Shown: one piece after another, positions 1 to 13,672 of the stretch
How positions within the stretch are numbered: position 1 is the first letter of the stretch
Layout: each line of letters starts with the position of its first letter
Assembly: GCA_007844125.1 (NCBI GenBank)
Contig: CM017558.1
Location: 49,508,772-49,572,771, forward strand
Reading direction: 5' to 3'
Source: Sinonovacula constricta
Taxonomy: Eukaryota; Mollusca; Bivalvia; Cardiida; Solecurtidae
DNA: 64,000 bases
Notes under the pieces: model-generated
The model's database searches: none
Seen by the model: only the letters and a program-made list of their open reading frames with translations
What the model was told of the DNA's origin: nothing
Made by a program: the position numbers and the translations under genes

Positions 1-3000
1 ATGCTCCATTGTCATTCCATGTTGATGTCTATAGGCATACATTCTGCGGTCCACCTATACTTAATTGGAATGCTCCATTGTCATGCCATGTTGATGTCTA
101 TAGGCATACATTCTACGGTCCACCTATACTTAATTGGAACACTCCATTGTCATGCCATGTTGATGTCTATAGGCATACTTTCTGCGGTCCACCTATACTT
201 AATTGTAATGCTCCATTGTCATGCCATGTTGATATCTATAGGCATACATTCTGCGGTCCACCTATACTTAATTGTAATGCTCCATTGTCATGCCATGTTG
301 ATGTCTATAGGCATACATTCTGCGGTCCACCTCTACTTAATTGTAATGCTCCATTGTCATGCCATGTTGATGTCTATAGGCATACATTCTGCGGTCCACC
401 TATACTTAATTGTAATGCTCCATTGTCATGCCATGTTGATGTCTATAGGCATACATTCTGCGGTCCACCTCTACTTAATTGGAATGCTCCATTGTCATGC
501 CATGTTGATATCTATAGGCATACATTCTGCGGTCCACCTATACTTAATTGGAACACTCCATTGTCATGCCATGTTGATGTCTATAGGCATACTTTCTGCG
601 GTCCACCTATACTTAATTGTAATGCTCCATTGTCATGCCATGTTGATATCTATAGGCATACATTCTGCGGTCCACCTATACTTAATTGTAATGCTCCATT
701 GTCATGCCATGTTGATGTCTATAGGCATACATTCTGCGGTCCACCTCTACTTAATTGGAATGCTCCATTGTCATGCCATGTTGATATCTATAGGCATACA
801 TTCTGCGGTCCACCTATACTTAATTGGAACACTCCATTGTCATGCCATGTTGATGTCTATAGGCATACTTTCTGCGGTCCACCTATACTTAATTGGAATG
901 CTCCATTGTCATGCCATATTGATATCTATAGGCATACATTCTGCGGTCCACCTCTACTTAATTGTAATGCTCCATTGTCATGCCATGTTGATGTCTATAG
1001 GCATACATTCTGCGGTCCACCTCTACTTAATTGGAATGCTCCATTGTCATGCCATGTTGATATCTATAGGCATACATTCTGCGGTCCACCTATACTTAAT
1101 TGGAACACTCCATTGTCATGCCATGTTGATGTCTATAGGCATACTTTCTGCGGTCCACCTATACTTAATTGGAATGTTCCATTGTCATTCCATGTTGATG
1201 TCTATAGGCATACATTCTGCGGTCCACCTCTACTTAATTGTAATGCTCCATTGTCATGCCATGTTGATGTCTATAGGCATACATTCTGCGGTCCACCTAT
1301 ACTTAATTATAATGCTCCATTGTCATGCCATGTTGATGTCTGTATGCCTACATGCTATGGTCAACCTATACTTAATTCGTACGCTCCATTGTCATGCCAT
1401 ATTGATGTCTATAGGCATACTTTCTGCGGTCCACCTATACTTAATTGGAATGTTCCATTGTCATTCCATGTTGATGTCTATAGGCATACATTCTGCGGTC
1501 CACCTATACTTAATTGTAATGCTCCATTGTCATGCCATGTTGATATCTATAGGCATACATTCTGCGGTCCACCTATACTTAATTGGAATGTTCCATTGTC
1601 ATTCCATGTTGATGTCTATAGGCATACATTCTGCGGTCCACCTATACTTAATTGGAACACTCCATTGTCATGCCATGTTGATGTCTATAGGCATACATTC
1701 TGCGGTCCACCTATACTTAATTGGAATGCTCCATTGTCATGCCATGTTGATATCTATAGGCATACATTCTGCGGTCCACCTATACTTAATTGGAATGCTC
1801 CATTGTCATGCCATGTTGATATCTATAGGCATACATTCTGCGGTCCACCTATACTTAATTGGAATGCTCCATTGTCATGCCATGTTGATGTCTATAGGCA
1901 TACATTCTGCGGTCCACCTATACTTAATTGGAATGCTCCATTGTCATGCCATGTTGATGTCTATAGGCATACATTCTGCGGTCCACCTATACTTAATTGT
2001 AATGCTCCATTGTCATGCCATGTTGATATCTATAGGCATACATTCTGCGGTCCACCTATACTTAATTGGAATGTTCCATTGTCATTCCATGTTAATGTCT
2101 ATAGGCATACATTCTGCGGTCCACCTCTACTTAATTGTAATGCTCCATTGTCATGCCATGTTGATGTCTATAGGCATACATTCTGCGGTCCACCTATACT
2201 TAATTGGAATGCTCCATTGTCATGCCATGTTGATGTCTATAGGCATACATTCTGCGGTCCACCTATACTTAATTGGAATGTTCCATTGTCATTCCATGCT
2301 GATGTCTATAGGCATACATTCTGCGGTCCACCTATACTTAATTGTAATGCTCCATTGTCATGCCATGTTGATATCTATAGGCATACATTCTGCGGTCCAC
2401 CTATACTTAATTGGAATGTTCCATTGTCATTCCATGTTGATGTCTATAGGCATACATTCTGCGGTCCACCTATACTTAATTGTAATGCTCCATTGTCATG
2501 CCATGTTGATGTCTATAGGCATACATTCTACGGTCCACCTGTACTAAATTGGAATGCTCCATTGTCATGCCATGTTGATGTCTATAGGCATACATTCTGC
2601 GGTCCACCTATACTTAATTGGAATGCTCCATTGTCATGCCATGTTGATGTCTATAGGCATACATTCTGCGGTCCACCTATACTTAATTGGAATGCTCCAT
2701 TGTCATGCCATGTTGATGTCTATAGGCATACATTCTGCGGTCCACCTATACTTAATTGGAACGCTCCATTGTCATGCCATGTTGATGTCTATAGGCATAC
2801 ATTCTGCGGTCAACCTATACTTAATTGTAATGCTCCATTGTCATGCCATATTGATGTCTATAGGCAGACATTCTACGGTCCACCTATACTTAATTGGAAT
2901 GCTCCATTGTCATGACATGTTGATGTCTATAGGCATACATTCTGCGGTCCACCTCTACTTAATTGTAATGCTCCATTGTCATGCCATGTTGATGTCTATA

Positions 3001-4165
3001 GGCATACATTCTACGGTCCACCTATACTTAATTGGAATGCTCCATTGTCATGCCATGTTCATGTCTATAGGCATACATTCTACGGTCTACCTATACTTAA
3101 TTGGAATGCTCCATTGTCATGCCATGTTGATGTCTATAGGCAAACATTCTGCGGTCCACCTATACTTAATTGGAATGTTCCATTGTCATGCCATGTTGAT
3201 GTCTATAGGCATACATTCTGCGGTCCACCTATACTTAATTGTAATGCTCCATTGTCATGCCATGTTGATATCTATAGGCATACATTCTACGGTACACCTA
3301 TACTTAATTGTAATGCTCCATTGTCATGCCATGTTGATGTCTATAGGCATACATTCTGCGGTCCACCTATACTTAATTGGAATGCTCCATTGTCATGCCA
3401 TGTTGATGTCTATAGGCATACATTCTGCGGTCCACCTATACTTAATTGGAATGCTCCATTGTCATGCCATGTTGATGTCTATAGGCATACATTGTGCGGT
3501 CCACCTATACTTAATTGGAATGCTCCATTGTCATGCCATGTTGATGTCTATAGGCATACATTCTGCGGTCCACCTATACTTAATTGGAATGCTCCATTGT
3601 CATGCCATATTGATGTCTATAGGCATACTTTCTGCGGTCCACCTATACTTAATTGGAATGTTCCATTGTCATGCCATGTTGATGTCTATAGGCATACATT
3701 CTACGGTCCACCTATACTTAATTGGAATGCTCCATTGTCATGCCATGTTGATATCTATAGGCATACATGCTATGGTCCACCTATACTTAATTGGAATGTT
3801 CCATTGTCATGCCATGTTGATGTCTATAGGCATACATTCTGCGGTCCACCTCTACTTAATTGTAATGCTCCATTGTCATGCCATGTTGATGTCTATAGGC
3901 ATACATTCTGCGGTCCACCTCTACTTAATTGTAATGCTCCATTGTCATGTCATGTTGATATCTATAGGCATACATTCTGCGGTCCACCTATACTTAATTG
4001 GTACGCTCCATTGTCATGCCATGTTGATGTCTATAGGCATACATTCTGCGGTCCACCTATACTTAATTGGTACGCTCCATTGTCATGCCATGTTGATGTC
4101 TATAGGCATACTTTCTGCGGTCCACCTATATTTAATTGGAACGCTCCATTGTCATACCATTTTGA
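1..4165 (+). repeat. 69-bp satellite array, left block (~60 units, runs off the left edge)
   Basis: Head-to-tail units of 69 bp start at base 1 (next start at base 70) and continue almost without indels to about 4165, where the last unit decays. Recurrent variant positions include gatgtc/gatatc, cattctgcgg/ctttctgcgg/catgctatgg, taattgga/taattgta, ctatac/ctctac and atgctcc/atgttcc/acactcc. Because 69 is divisible by 3 and the consensus has no stop in two of the three forward frames, open frames of more than 800 codons run through it. Their translations are the same 23 residues over and over, so I call this satellite and not a gene. The left border is outside the window. Confidence 0.97.
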
Positions 4166-4189
4166 TATTTTAATTATTTAGGAACTGTT

Positions 4190-5158
4190 TTTAACTATAC
4201 AGGGTCCTTTGCATTACATAATGAGTATATCACTGGCAAATCTTTAAAGGCGCTAATGTTTTATTATTCAATTGTAAGCAAGTTCCTATTAAGCCAAAAA
4301 ATTTATGCGAGATGTTTGATGCATTTGTTGGATCAATTTTAAACTATGCTACAGAAATATGGGGTTTTACTAAAGCAAAATCAATTGAGAGGGTACATCT
4401 TAAATTTTGCAAACTGATTTTAAATGTTCGTAGCAGTAGTAGCTCAGCAGCAGTGTACGGTGAACTAGAAAGATATCCTTTATATATATCCCGTTATGTT
4501 AAGATTATCAAATACTGGAGTAAGCTAGTGAAAAGCCAAAACTCTATTTTAAGAAAATGCTACGAAATAGCTTTTGAAGGTTATAATAATGGCAAAAAAT
4601 TGGGTATTTAATTGTAAGAAGTTATTGGATAATTATGGATTTTCATACTTATTTAATAACACGGAAATGGTGGATATAAAGATGTTTCCAAAATTATTTT
4701 AAAGAACAGTAAAATATTGTTTTGTCCAAGATTGGCTTGCGTCTGTAGGACGCAGTCCAGTTCTGGAAGAATATAAGAACTTCAAAAATATGTTTAAGTA
4801 TGAAATATATCTTGATCTGCTACCTTTTGATTTACGATTCTTTTTAACAAGATTAAGAATATCATCTCATTCCTTGAAAATACAAACAGGTCGTTTCGGA
4901 AATAAGTTTATACCAAGAAACGAACGATATTGCTCATGTTGTAATACAAGGGATATCGAAGACATATTTCATTTTGTACTCATATGTCCATTATATAAAA
5001 CCATGCGCAAAAAGTATATTGATTCTTATTTTTATAATAGACCATCTGTTTACAAATTCAATATATTAATGTCAACTCAAATTAATACAGCTCTTTTAAA
5101 TGTTGCTAATTTTATAAAGCAAGCCTTTAATATAAGAAAAAACTACTTAACTAGTTAA
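4190..5158 (+). pseudogene. Decayed LINE (non-LTR retrotransposon) ORF2 3' end: RT C-terminal region and Cys/His knuckle
   Basis: Three reading-frame pieces join into the C-terminal part of a LINE ORF2. A degenerate start at about 4230-4300 holds a GKSLKAL-like motif. Bases 4312-4611 encode MFDAFVGSILNYATEIWGF, the motif that ends many jockey/CR1/L2-type reverse transcriptases, then a YGELERYPLY-like stretch. Bases 4610-5158 continue in another frame and end in a C-x2-C, H-x4-C knuckle (RYCSCCN ... FHFVLICPLY), common at LINE ORF2 C-termini. The frames are broken near 4270-4295, at an A run near 4592-4597, and by an in-frame TAA near 4700, so the copy is dead. No endonuclease or catalytic RT region is present, so it is 5'-truncated. 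It lies between satellite arrays of the same orientation, suggesting insertion into an older continuous array. The clade assignment is only approximate. Confidence 0.85.
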
Positions 5159-5362
5159 ATGCTGTTTTTCTTTTATAACGATAATATCAACTATACACTG
5201 ATATTGATGATTTACTCTCCAAATGTTCCATGTTATTTGTTATATTTGTAAAATTGTGACTGTATCACGTGACTGTTGTATTTTTTTGTGTGAATGTATG
5301 TTTGTATCAGATGATGTACGTATGTACAAATCTCAAAAAACGATGTTCTGTTCTTCTGTTCT
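5159..5362. other. LINE 3' flank between the ORF2 remnant and the second satellite block
   Basis: About 200 bp of AT-rich, non-satellite sequence follows the ORF2 stop. It presumably includes the element's 3' UTR, but there is no clear poly-A or simple-repeat tail and no target-site duplication that I could identify. Satellite sequence resumes at about 5363, in mid-unit. Confidence 0.5.
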
Positions 5363-8300
5363 GATATCTATAGGCATACATGCTATGGTCAACCTATACT
5401 TAATTGGAATTCTCCATTGTCATGCCATGTTGATATCTATAGGCATACATTCTGCGGTCAACCTATACTTAATTGGAATTCTCCATTGTCATGCCATGTT
5501 GATGTCTATAGGCAAACATTCTGCGGTCCACCTCTACTTAATTGGAACGCTCCATTGTCATGACATGTTGATGTCTATAGGCATACATTCTGCGGTCCAC
5601 CTATACTTAATTGGAACACTCCATTGTCATGCCATGTTGATGTCTATAGGCATACATTCTGCGGTCCACCTATACTTAATTGTAATGCTCCATTGTCATG
5701 CCATGTTGATATCTATAGGCATACATTCTGCGGTCAACCTATACTTAATTGGAATTCTCCATTGTCATGCCATGTTGATATCTATAGGCATACATTCTGC
5801 GGTCAACCTATACTTAATTGGAATTCTCCATTGTCATGCCATGTTGATGTCTATAGGCATACATTCTGCGGTCCACCTATACTTAATTGGAACACTCCAT
5901 TGTCATGCCATGTTGATGTCTATAGGCATACATTCTGCGGTCCACCTATACTTAATTGTAATGCTCCATTGTCATGCCATGTTGATATCTATAGGCATAC
6001 ATTCTGCGGTCAACCTATACTTAATTGTAATGCTCCATTGTCATACCATATTGATATCTATAGGCAAACATTCTGCGGTCCACCTATACTTAATTGTAAT
6101 GCTCCATTGTCATGCCATGTTGATGTCTATAGGCATACATTCTGCGGTCCACCTATACTTAATTGGAATGCTCCATTGTCATGCCATGTTGATATCTATA
6201 GGCATACATTCTGCGGTCCACCTATACTTAATTGGAATGCTCCATTGTCATGCCATGTTGATATCTATAGGCATACATTCTGCGGTCAACCTATACTTAA
6301 TTGGAATTCTCCATTGTCATGCCATGTTGATGTCTATAGGCAAACATTCTGCGGTCCACCTCTACTTAATTGGAACGCTCCATTGTCATGACATGTTGAT
6401 GTCTATAGGCATACATTCTGCGGTCCACCTATACTTAATTGGAACACTCCATTGTCATGCCATGTTGATGTCTATAGGCATACATTCTGCGGTCCACCTA
6501 TACTTAATTGGAACACTCCATTGTCATGCCATGTTGATGTCTATAGGCATACATTCTGCGGTCCACCTATCCTTAATTGGTTTCGCTCCATTGTCATGCC
6601 ATGTTAATGTCTATAGGCATACATACTATGGTCAACCTATACTTAATTGGAATGCTCCATTGTCATGCCATGTTAATGTCTATAGGCATACATGCTATGG
6701 TCCACCTATACTTAATTGGAATGTTCCATTGTCATGCCATGTTGATGTCTATAGGCATACATTCTGCGGTCCACCTATACTTAATTGGAATGCTCCATTG
6801 TCATTCCATGTTGATGTCTATAGGCATACATTCTGCGGTCCACCTATACTTAATTGGAACACTCCATTGTCATTCCATGTTGATGTCTATAGGCATATAC
6901 ATTCTGCGGTCCACCTATACTTAATTGGAATGCTCCATTGTCATGCCATGTTGATGTCTATAGGCATACATTCTGCGGTCCACCTATACTTAATTGGAAT
7001 GCTCCATTGTCATTCCATGTTGATGTCTATAGGCATACATGCTATGGTCCACCTATACTTAATTGGAATGTTCCATTGTCATGCCATGTTGATGTCTATA
7101 GACATACATTCTGCGGTCCACCTATACTTAATTGGAATGCTCCATTGTCATGCCATGTTGATATCTATAGGCATACATTCTACGGTCCACCTATACTTAA
7201 TTGGAATGCTCCATTGTCATGCCATGTTGATATCTATAGGCATACATTCTACGGTACACCTATACTTAATTGTAATGCTCCATTGTCATGCCATATTGAT
7301 ATCTATAGGCATACTTTCTGCGGTCCACCTATACTTAATTGGAATGTTCCATTGTCATGCCATGTTGATGTCTATAGGCATACATTCTGCGGTCCACCTA
7401 TACTTAATTGGAATGTTCCATTGTCATTCCATGTTGATGTCTATAGGCATACATTCTGCGGTCCACCTATACTTAATTGGAATGCTCCATTGTCATGCCA
7501 TGTTGATATCTATAGGCATACATTCTGCGATCCACCTATACTTAATTATAATGCTCCATTGTCATGCCATGTTGATATCTATAGGCATACATTCTGCGGT
7601 CCACCTATACTTAATTGGAATGCTCCATTGTCATGCCATATTGATATCTATAGGCATACTTTCTGCGGTCCACCTATACTTAATTGGAATGCTCCATTGT
7701 CATGCCATGTTGATATCTATAGGCATACTTTCTGCGGTCCACCTATACTTAATTGGAATGCTCCATTGTCATGCCATGTTGATATCTATAGGCATACATT
7801 CTGCGGTTCACCTATACTTAATTGGAATGCTCCATTGTCATGCCATGTTGATATCTATAGGCATACATTCTGCGGTCCACCTATACTTAATTGGAATGCT
7901 CCATTGTCATGCCATGTTGATATCTATAGGCATACATTCTGCGGTCCACCTATACTTAATTGGAATGCTCCATTGTCATGCCATATTGATGTCTATAGGC
8001 ATACTTTCTGCGGTCCACCTATACTTAATTGGAATGTTCCATTGTCATGCCATGTTGATGTCTATAGGCATACATTCTACGGTCCACCTATACTTAATTG
8101 GAATGCTCCATTGTCATGCCATGTTGATATCTATAGGCATACATTCTGCGGTCCACCTATACTTAATTGGTACGCTCCATTGTCATGCCATGTTGATGTC
8201 TATAGGCATACATTCTGCGGTCCACCTATACTTAATTGGAATGCTCCATTGTCATGCCATGTTGATGTCTATAGGCATACATTCTGCGATCCACCTATAC

Positions 8301-11300
8301 TTAATTGTAATGCTCCATTGTCATGCCATGTTGATATCTATAGACATACATTCTGCGGTCCACCTCTACTTAATTGTAATGCTCCATTGTCATGCCATAT
8401 TGATATCTATAGGCATACATTCTACGGTCCACCTATACTTAATTGGAATGCTCCATTGTCATGCCATGTTGATATCTATAGGCATACATTCTGCGGTCCA
8501 CCTATACTTAATTGGAATGCTCCATTGTCATGCCATATTGATATCTATAGGCATACATTCTACGGTCCACCTATACTTAATTGGAATGCTCCATTGTCAT
8601 GCCATGTTGATATCTATAGGCATACATTCTGCGGTCCACCTATACTTAATTGGAAAGCTCCATTGTCATGCCATGTTGATGTCTATAGGCATACATTCTG
8701 CGGTCCACCTATACTTAATTGGAACACTCCATTGTCATGCCATGTTGATATCTATAGGCATACATTCTGCGGTCCACCTATACTTAATTGGAACACTCCA
8801 TTGTCATGCCATGTTGATGTCTATAGGCATACATTCTGCGATCCACCTATACTTAATTGGAATTCTCCATTGTCATGCCATGTTAATGTCTATAGGCATA
8901 CATTCTGCGGTCCACCTATACTTAATTTAGTTCTCCATTGTCATGCCATGTTCATGTCTATAGGCATACATTCTGCGGTCCACCTATACTTAATTGGAAT
9001 GCTACATTGGCATGCCATGTTGATATCTATAGGCATACATTCTGGGGTCCACCTATACTTAATTGGAACACTCCATTGTCATGCCATGTTGATGTCTATA
9101 GGCATACATTCTGCGGTCCACCTATACTTAATTGGAAAGCTCCATTGTCATGCCATGTTGATGTCTATAGGCATACATTCTGCGGTCCACCTATACTTAA
9201 TTGGAACACTCCATTGTCATGCCATGTTGATATCTATAGGCATACATTCTGCGGTCCACCTATACTTAATTGGAACACTCCATTGTCATGCCATGTTGAT
9301 GTCTATAGGCATACATTCTGCGGTCCACCTATACTTAATTGGAATGCTCCATTGTCATGCCATGTTGATATCTATAGGCATACATGCTATGGTCCACCTA
9401 TACTTAATTGGAATGTTCCATTGTCATGCCATGTTGATGTCTATAGGCATACATTCTGCGGTCCACCTCTACTTAATTGTAATGCTCCATTGTCATGCCA
9501 TGTTGATGTCTATAGGCATACATTCTGCGGTCCACCTATACTTAATTGGAATGCTCCATTGTCATGCCATGTTGATATCTATAGGCATACATTCTGCGGT
9601 CCACCTATACTTAATTGGTACGCTCCATTGTCATGCCATGTTGATGTCTATAGGCCTACATTCTGCGATCCACCTATACTTAATTGGAATTCTCCATTGT
9701 CATGCCATGTTAATGTCTATAGGCATACATTCTGCGGTCCACCTATACTTAATTTAGTTCTCCATTGTCATGCCATGTTCATGTCTATAGGCATACATTC
9801 TGCGGTCCACCTATACTTAATTGGAATGCTACATTGGCATGCCATGTTGATATCTATAGGCATACATTCTGGGGTCCACCTATACTTAATTGGAACACTC
9901 CATTGTCATGCCATGTTGATGTCTATAGGCATACATTCTGCGGTCCACCTATACTTAATTGGAAAGCTCCATTGTCATGCCATGTTGATGTCTATAGGCA
10001 TACATTCTGCGGTCCACCTATACTTAATTGGAACACTCCATTGTCATGCCATGTTGATATCTATAGGCATACATTCTGCGGTCCACCTATACTTAATTGG
10101 AACACTCCATTGTCATGCCATGTTGATGTCTATAGGCATACATTCTGCGATCCACCTATACTTAATTGGAATTCTCCATTGTCATGCCATGTTAATGTCT
10201 ATAGGCATACATTCTGCGGTCCACCTATACTTAATTTAGTTCTCCATTGTCATGCCATGTTCATGTCTATAGGCATACATTCTGCGGTCCACCTATACTT
10301 AATTGGAATGCTACATTGGCATGCCATGTTGATATCTATAGGCATACATTCTGGGGTCCACCTATACTTAATTGGAACACTCCATTGTCATGCCATGTTC
10401 ATGTCTATAGGCATACATTCTGCGGTCCACCTATACTTAATTGGAATGCTCCATTGTCATGCCATGTTGATATCTATAGGCATACATTCTGCGGTCCACC
10501 TATACTTAATTGTAATGCTCCATTGTCATGCCATATTGATATCTATAGGCATACATTCTGCGATCCACCTATACTTAATTGGAATGCTCCATTGTCATGC
10601 CATGTTGATGTCTATAGGCATACATTCTGCGGTCCACCTATACTTAATTGGAACACTCCATTGTCATTCCATGTTGATGTCTATAGGCATACATTCTACG
10701 ATCCACATATACTTAATTGGAATGCTCCATTGTCATGCCATGTTGATGTCTATAGGCATACATTCTACGGTACACCTATACTTAATTGGAATGTTCCATT
10801 GTCATGCCATGTTGATGTCTATAGGCATACATTCTGCGGTCCACCTATACTTAATTGTAATGCTCCATTGTCATGCCATGTTGATATCTATAGGCATACA
10901 TTCTGCGGTCCACCTATACTTAATTGTAATGCTCCATTGTCATGCCATGTTGATGTCTATAGGCATACATTCTGCGGTCCACCTATACTTAATTGTAATG
11001 CTCCATTGTCATGCCATGTTGATATCTATAGGCATACATTCTGCGGTCCACCTATACTTAATTGTAATGCTCCATTGTCATGCCATGTTGATATCTATAG
11101 GCATACATTCTGCGATCCACCTATACTTAATTGGAACACTCCATTGTCATGCCATGTTGATGTCTATAGGCAAACATTCTGCGGTCCACCTATACTTAAT
11201 TGGAATTCTCCATTGTCATGCCATGTTCATGTCTATAGGCATACATTCTACGGTCCACCTATACTTAATTGGAACACTCCATTGTCATGCCATGTTGATG

Positions 11301-11440
11301 TCTATAGGCATACATTCTGCGGTCCACCTATACTTAATTGGAACACTCCATTGTCATGCCATGTTGATGTCTGTAGGCATACATTCTATGGTCTACCTAT
11401 ACTTTATTGTAATGTTCTTTTGTCATGCTATATTCTCTTT
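5363..11440 (+). repeat. 69-bp satellite array, right block (~88 units) with higher-order repeats
   Basis: Same 69-bp unit and orientation as the left block. Most units are exactly 69 bp. Rare length variants are a one-base gain near 6580, a two-base gain near 6895, and 68-bp units at about 8930, 9757 and 10239. The 68-bp variant (taatttagttctcc) recurs at spacings of 827 and 482 bp, which is 12 and 7 units less one base. It is followed each time by the same rare variants (gctacattggcat, then attctggggtcc), so blocks of units have been copied together. An independent 12-unit step (828 bp) links the variant ggcaaacatt at 5511 with 6339. The last units near 11350-11440 are degenerate, as expected at an array edge. 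Confidence 0.97.
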
Positions 11441-12902
11441 CAGTCAACATGTTTGTAAATGTTAATAGTGTTTCTGCTGTTGTTTTTGTTTTGTTTTCTT
11501 TTGTTGTTGTTTATTTTGTTTTTGTTTTTATTCATTTTTTGCTTTAATAATTTAAATCAGCAATATAAGCCATTAAAATATTTGTGTATAAATGAGTGTT
11601 TCTTCTTTTTTTAAATATTGCAATAGTATGTATTGTCTTTAACATTGCTGGGACTTTAGTTTTCTTTTTTATTAATTGTTTTTATTCATGCAAGGGGTTG
11701 CAGTTTGAGTGTTGCTCATGTGCCTGTGTGTGCGTGTGCATGCGTATGCATGTGTGTCTGTGTGCATGTGTTGATTTATGCGTTTGACCGCTGAGTTTGT
11801 ATAAATGTTTTATTTATATATTTGTGTTTATTTTATCGTATTTTTATGTATGTTTATGCTAACTTTATAATTATATTTTATATCTTCGATTTATAAATAA
11901 TGAATTTCTCAATTTCATAATAAAATCACAATGGGTATATATATATTCTTATTTTTTATGTTATAAAAGTAGATTAATATTTTGTATATGTAACAAATAG
12001 GCAGTGTGATGTTATTTCCAGCAATAAGAAGGTTTAGTTTATTTGCTATGGGTGCAAAAAAGACAGAAATATTGATCGAAGTTGGATTTAATCTTTGTTT
12101 CCGAATTCAAATTAAATTAAGTCTTGCCAGAACACTTCCGTCACTCTGATTTTCTATGGTTACATCGCTTGACCTTTGAACTCGAACAGGAAGTAGATTC
12201 ACATCAGAATCTTGCTTGTCCAAATTTTCGTCTGGCGTTCTTTTGTCGTCCAGTATCGTTGCTAGATTACTCATACGTTACAATTGCTAATCGGAGATAT
12301 GCATACAATATAAACACAAGCTATCAGTAGACAGACAGCTTTACTTTTCTCAGTGCCGGATAGTAAATTGTGAATTGATTCTTATGTTAACAAAAACGTT
12401 CAACTGACACAGAACATAAGTAGAAAAGGGGCAAGGGTGTGCTTAAATGAATGCTACACGTCTTACGGAAATTGGAGCATATTTTGATTGTAAATAGGTA
12501 TTTCGAGCTTAAAGTATTTATCGATTTTCGAGAAATGTAATTTAACAAAAAGGTAAACCACCGACAGTGCGGACGCCGGCAGGAACGAAAGGGCAAACAG
12601 AATAGATGCATTTTTCTTTTGCATTCACATTCGTTTTAATCGTTTGGCCTTATATTTACAGTTGGAATGGCTCAATATGGGCAAGTCATGCTAATCTATT
12701 TGTTTAATAAATAAAAATAGACATATATTCGGTATTGTACGCTCCCGAAGAACCATTTATACATTATGGTAACTATATGTATGCCGGCACACATGGCTAG
12801 AATGTTAATTACTCAAAAGATAAAAAAGTACTTACCTGTGAAAGGAAAACCCATTTTGTCACCAATATGAGAAACATATACACCCTATAGACTGTTACAG
12901 TG
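11441..12902. other. Intergenic, no gene recognised
   Basis: T-rich sequence follows the satellite border (11465-11560), then a short TG-rich patch (about 11715-11780). The rest is ordinary AT-rich DNA with only short uninformative open frames. Confidence 0.6.
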
Positions 12903-13371
12903 GTGATTACACTAAATACCGACAGGAAGTAGAATGTGTGACATGGACTTTTTTCTCTTTAATAACAGTCTGTTGCTATAATTCGTCATCATATTTCCTA
13001 TTTGGAAGGTAATCTTAACCTTTTGGTATCAAAAGAAAGCTGAAACCATGTAGAATTAAAATAAAGCAAAAAATGCTGCACTCATATGCACAATAATGGA
13101 CTGATCCACCTTTATCGGAAGTACATATTTCATTGAAATCTGAGGGTTACCGACTGGCAATTTGATGGTATGTGCACTGTATGAAGCAGGACCTTCTTAC
13201 AAGTTGCAAATGTTGACTCATTTCTGGGTCTTTCAGACACAAAACAAATAGCTCTTTTCACCTAAAAATGGTTATAGGGGTCTAGCATAGCTTGGTCATG
13301 GTGCAATTTGGTTCCAAAGTCTCGCGAATTACTATAGAATATATAATGCACTTATTTAATGGCGTCTAACC
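12903..13371. repeat. MITE-like interspersed repeat, copy 1 (diverged)
   Basis: About 470 bp, running from tacactaaataccgac-like sequence to ggcgtctaac. Copies 2 and 3, at 15418 and 17213, share it in the same orientation. This copy differs from them at many bases and by small indels, so it is the oldest of the three. In the copy at 17213 both ends begin GGTTA when read inward and include a CTAAATA string, which hints at short imperfect terminal inverted repeats. There is no coding capacity. The class is inferred; a non-autonomous DNA transposon fits best. Confidence 0.6.
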
Positions 13372-13421
13372 TTACAATATATGACCGTTTTAAGTGCATC
13401 GCAGGATCTGTGAACATACAT

Positions 13422-13431
<10 letters not shown>

Positions 13432-13504
<73 letters not shown>

Positions 13505-13626
13505 AATGAATGATGATGATGATGATGAAAGATGGATGATGCTGCTACTGCTGCAAATGATTATGATGAATGAATGATAGATGGTGCCGTTGAAAGCTGC
13601 GGCTGATGATGAAAATGATGATTATG

Positions 13627-13661
<35 letters not shown>

Positions 13662-13672
13662 AATGATGATAA
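13432..13672. repeat. GAT trinucleotide microsatellite with degenerate tail
   Basis: A near-perfect (GAT)n run covers 13432-13503. Interrupted GAT/GAA-rich sequence continues to about 13672. Confidence 0.95.

Noticed and set aside
1..4181. Long forward open frames (848, 968, 539 and 401 codons)
   Set aside because: They are translations of the 69-bp satellite in two frames, with only the 23-residue period and no domain.
1..11440. CRISPR-like repeat array
   Set aside because: Repeats are contiguous without unique spacers and the window is animal DNA.
5223..11465. Very long forward open frames (up to 1235 codons)
   Set aside because: Same satellite. Frame changes occur only where a monomer has 68, 70 or 71 bp.
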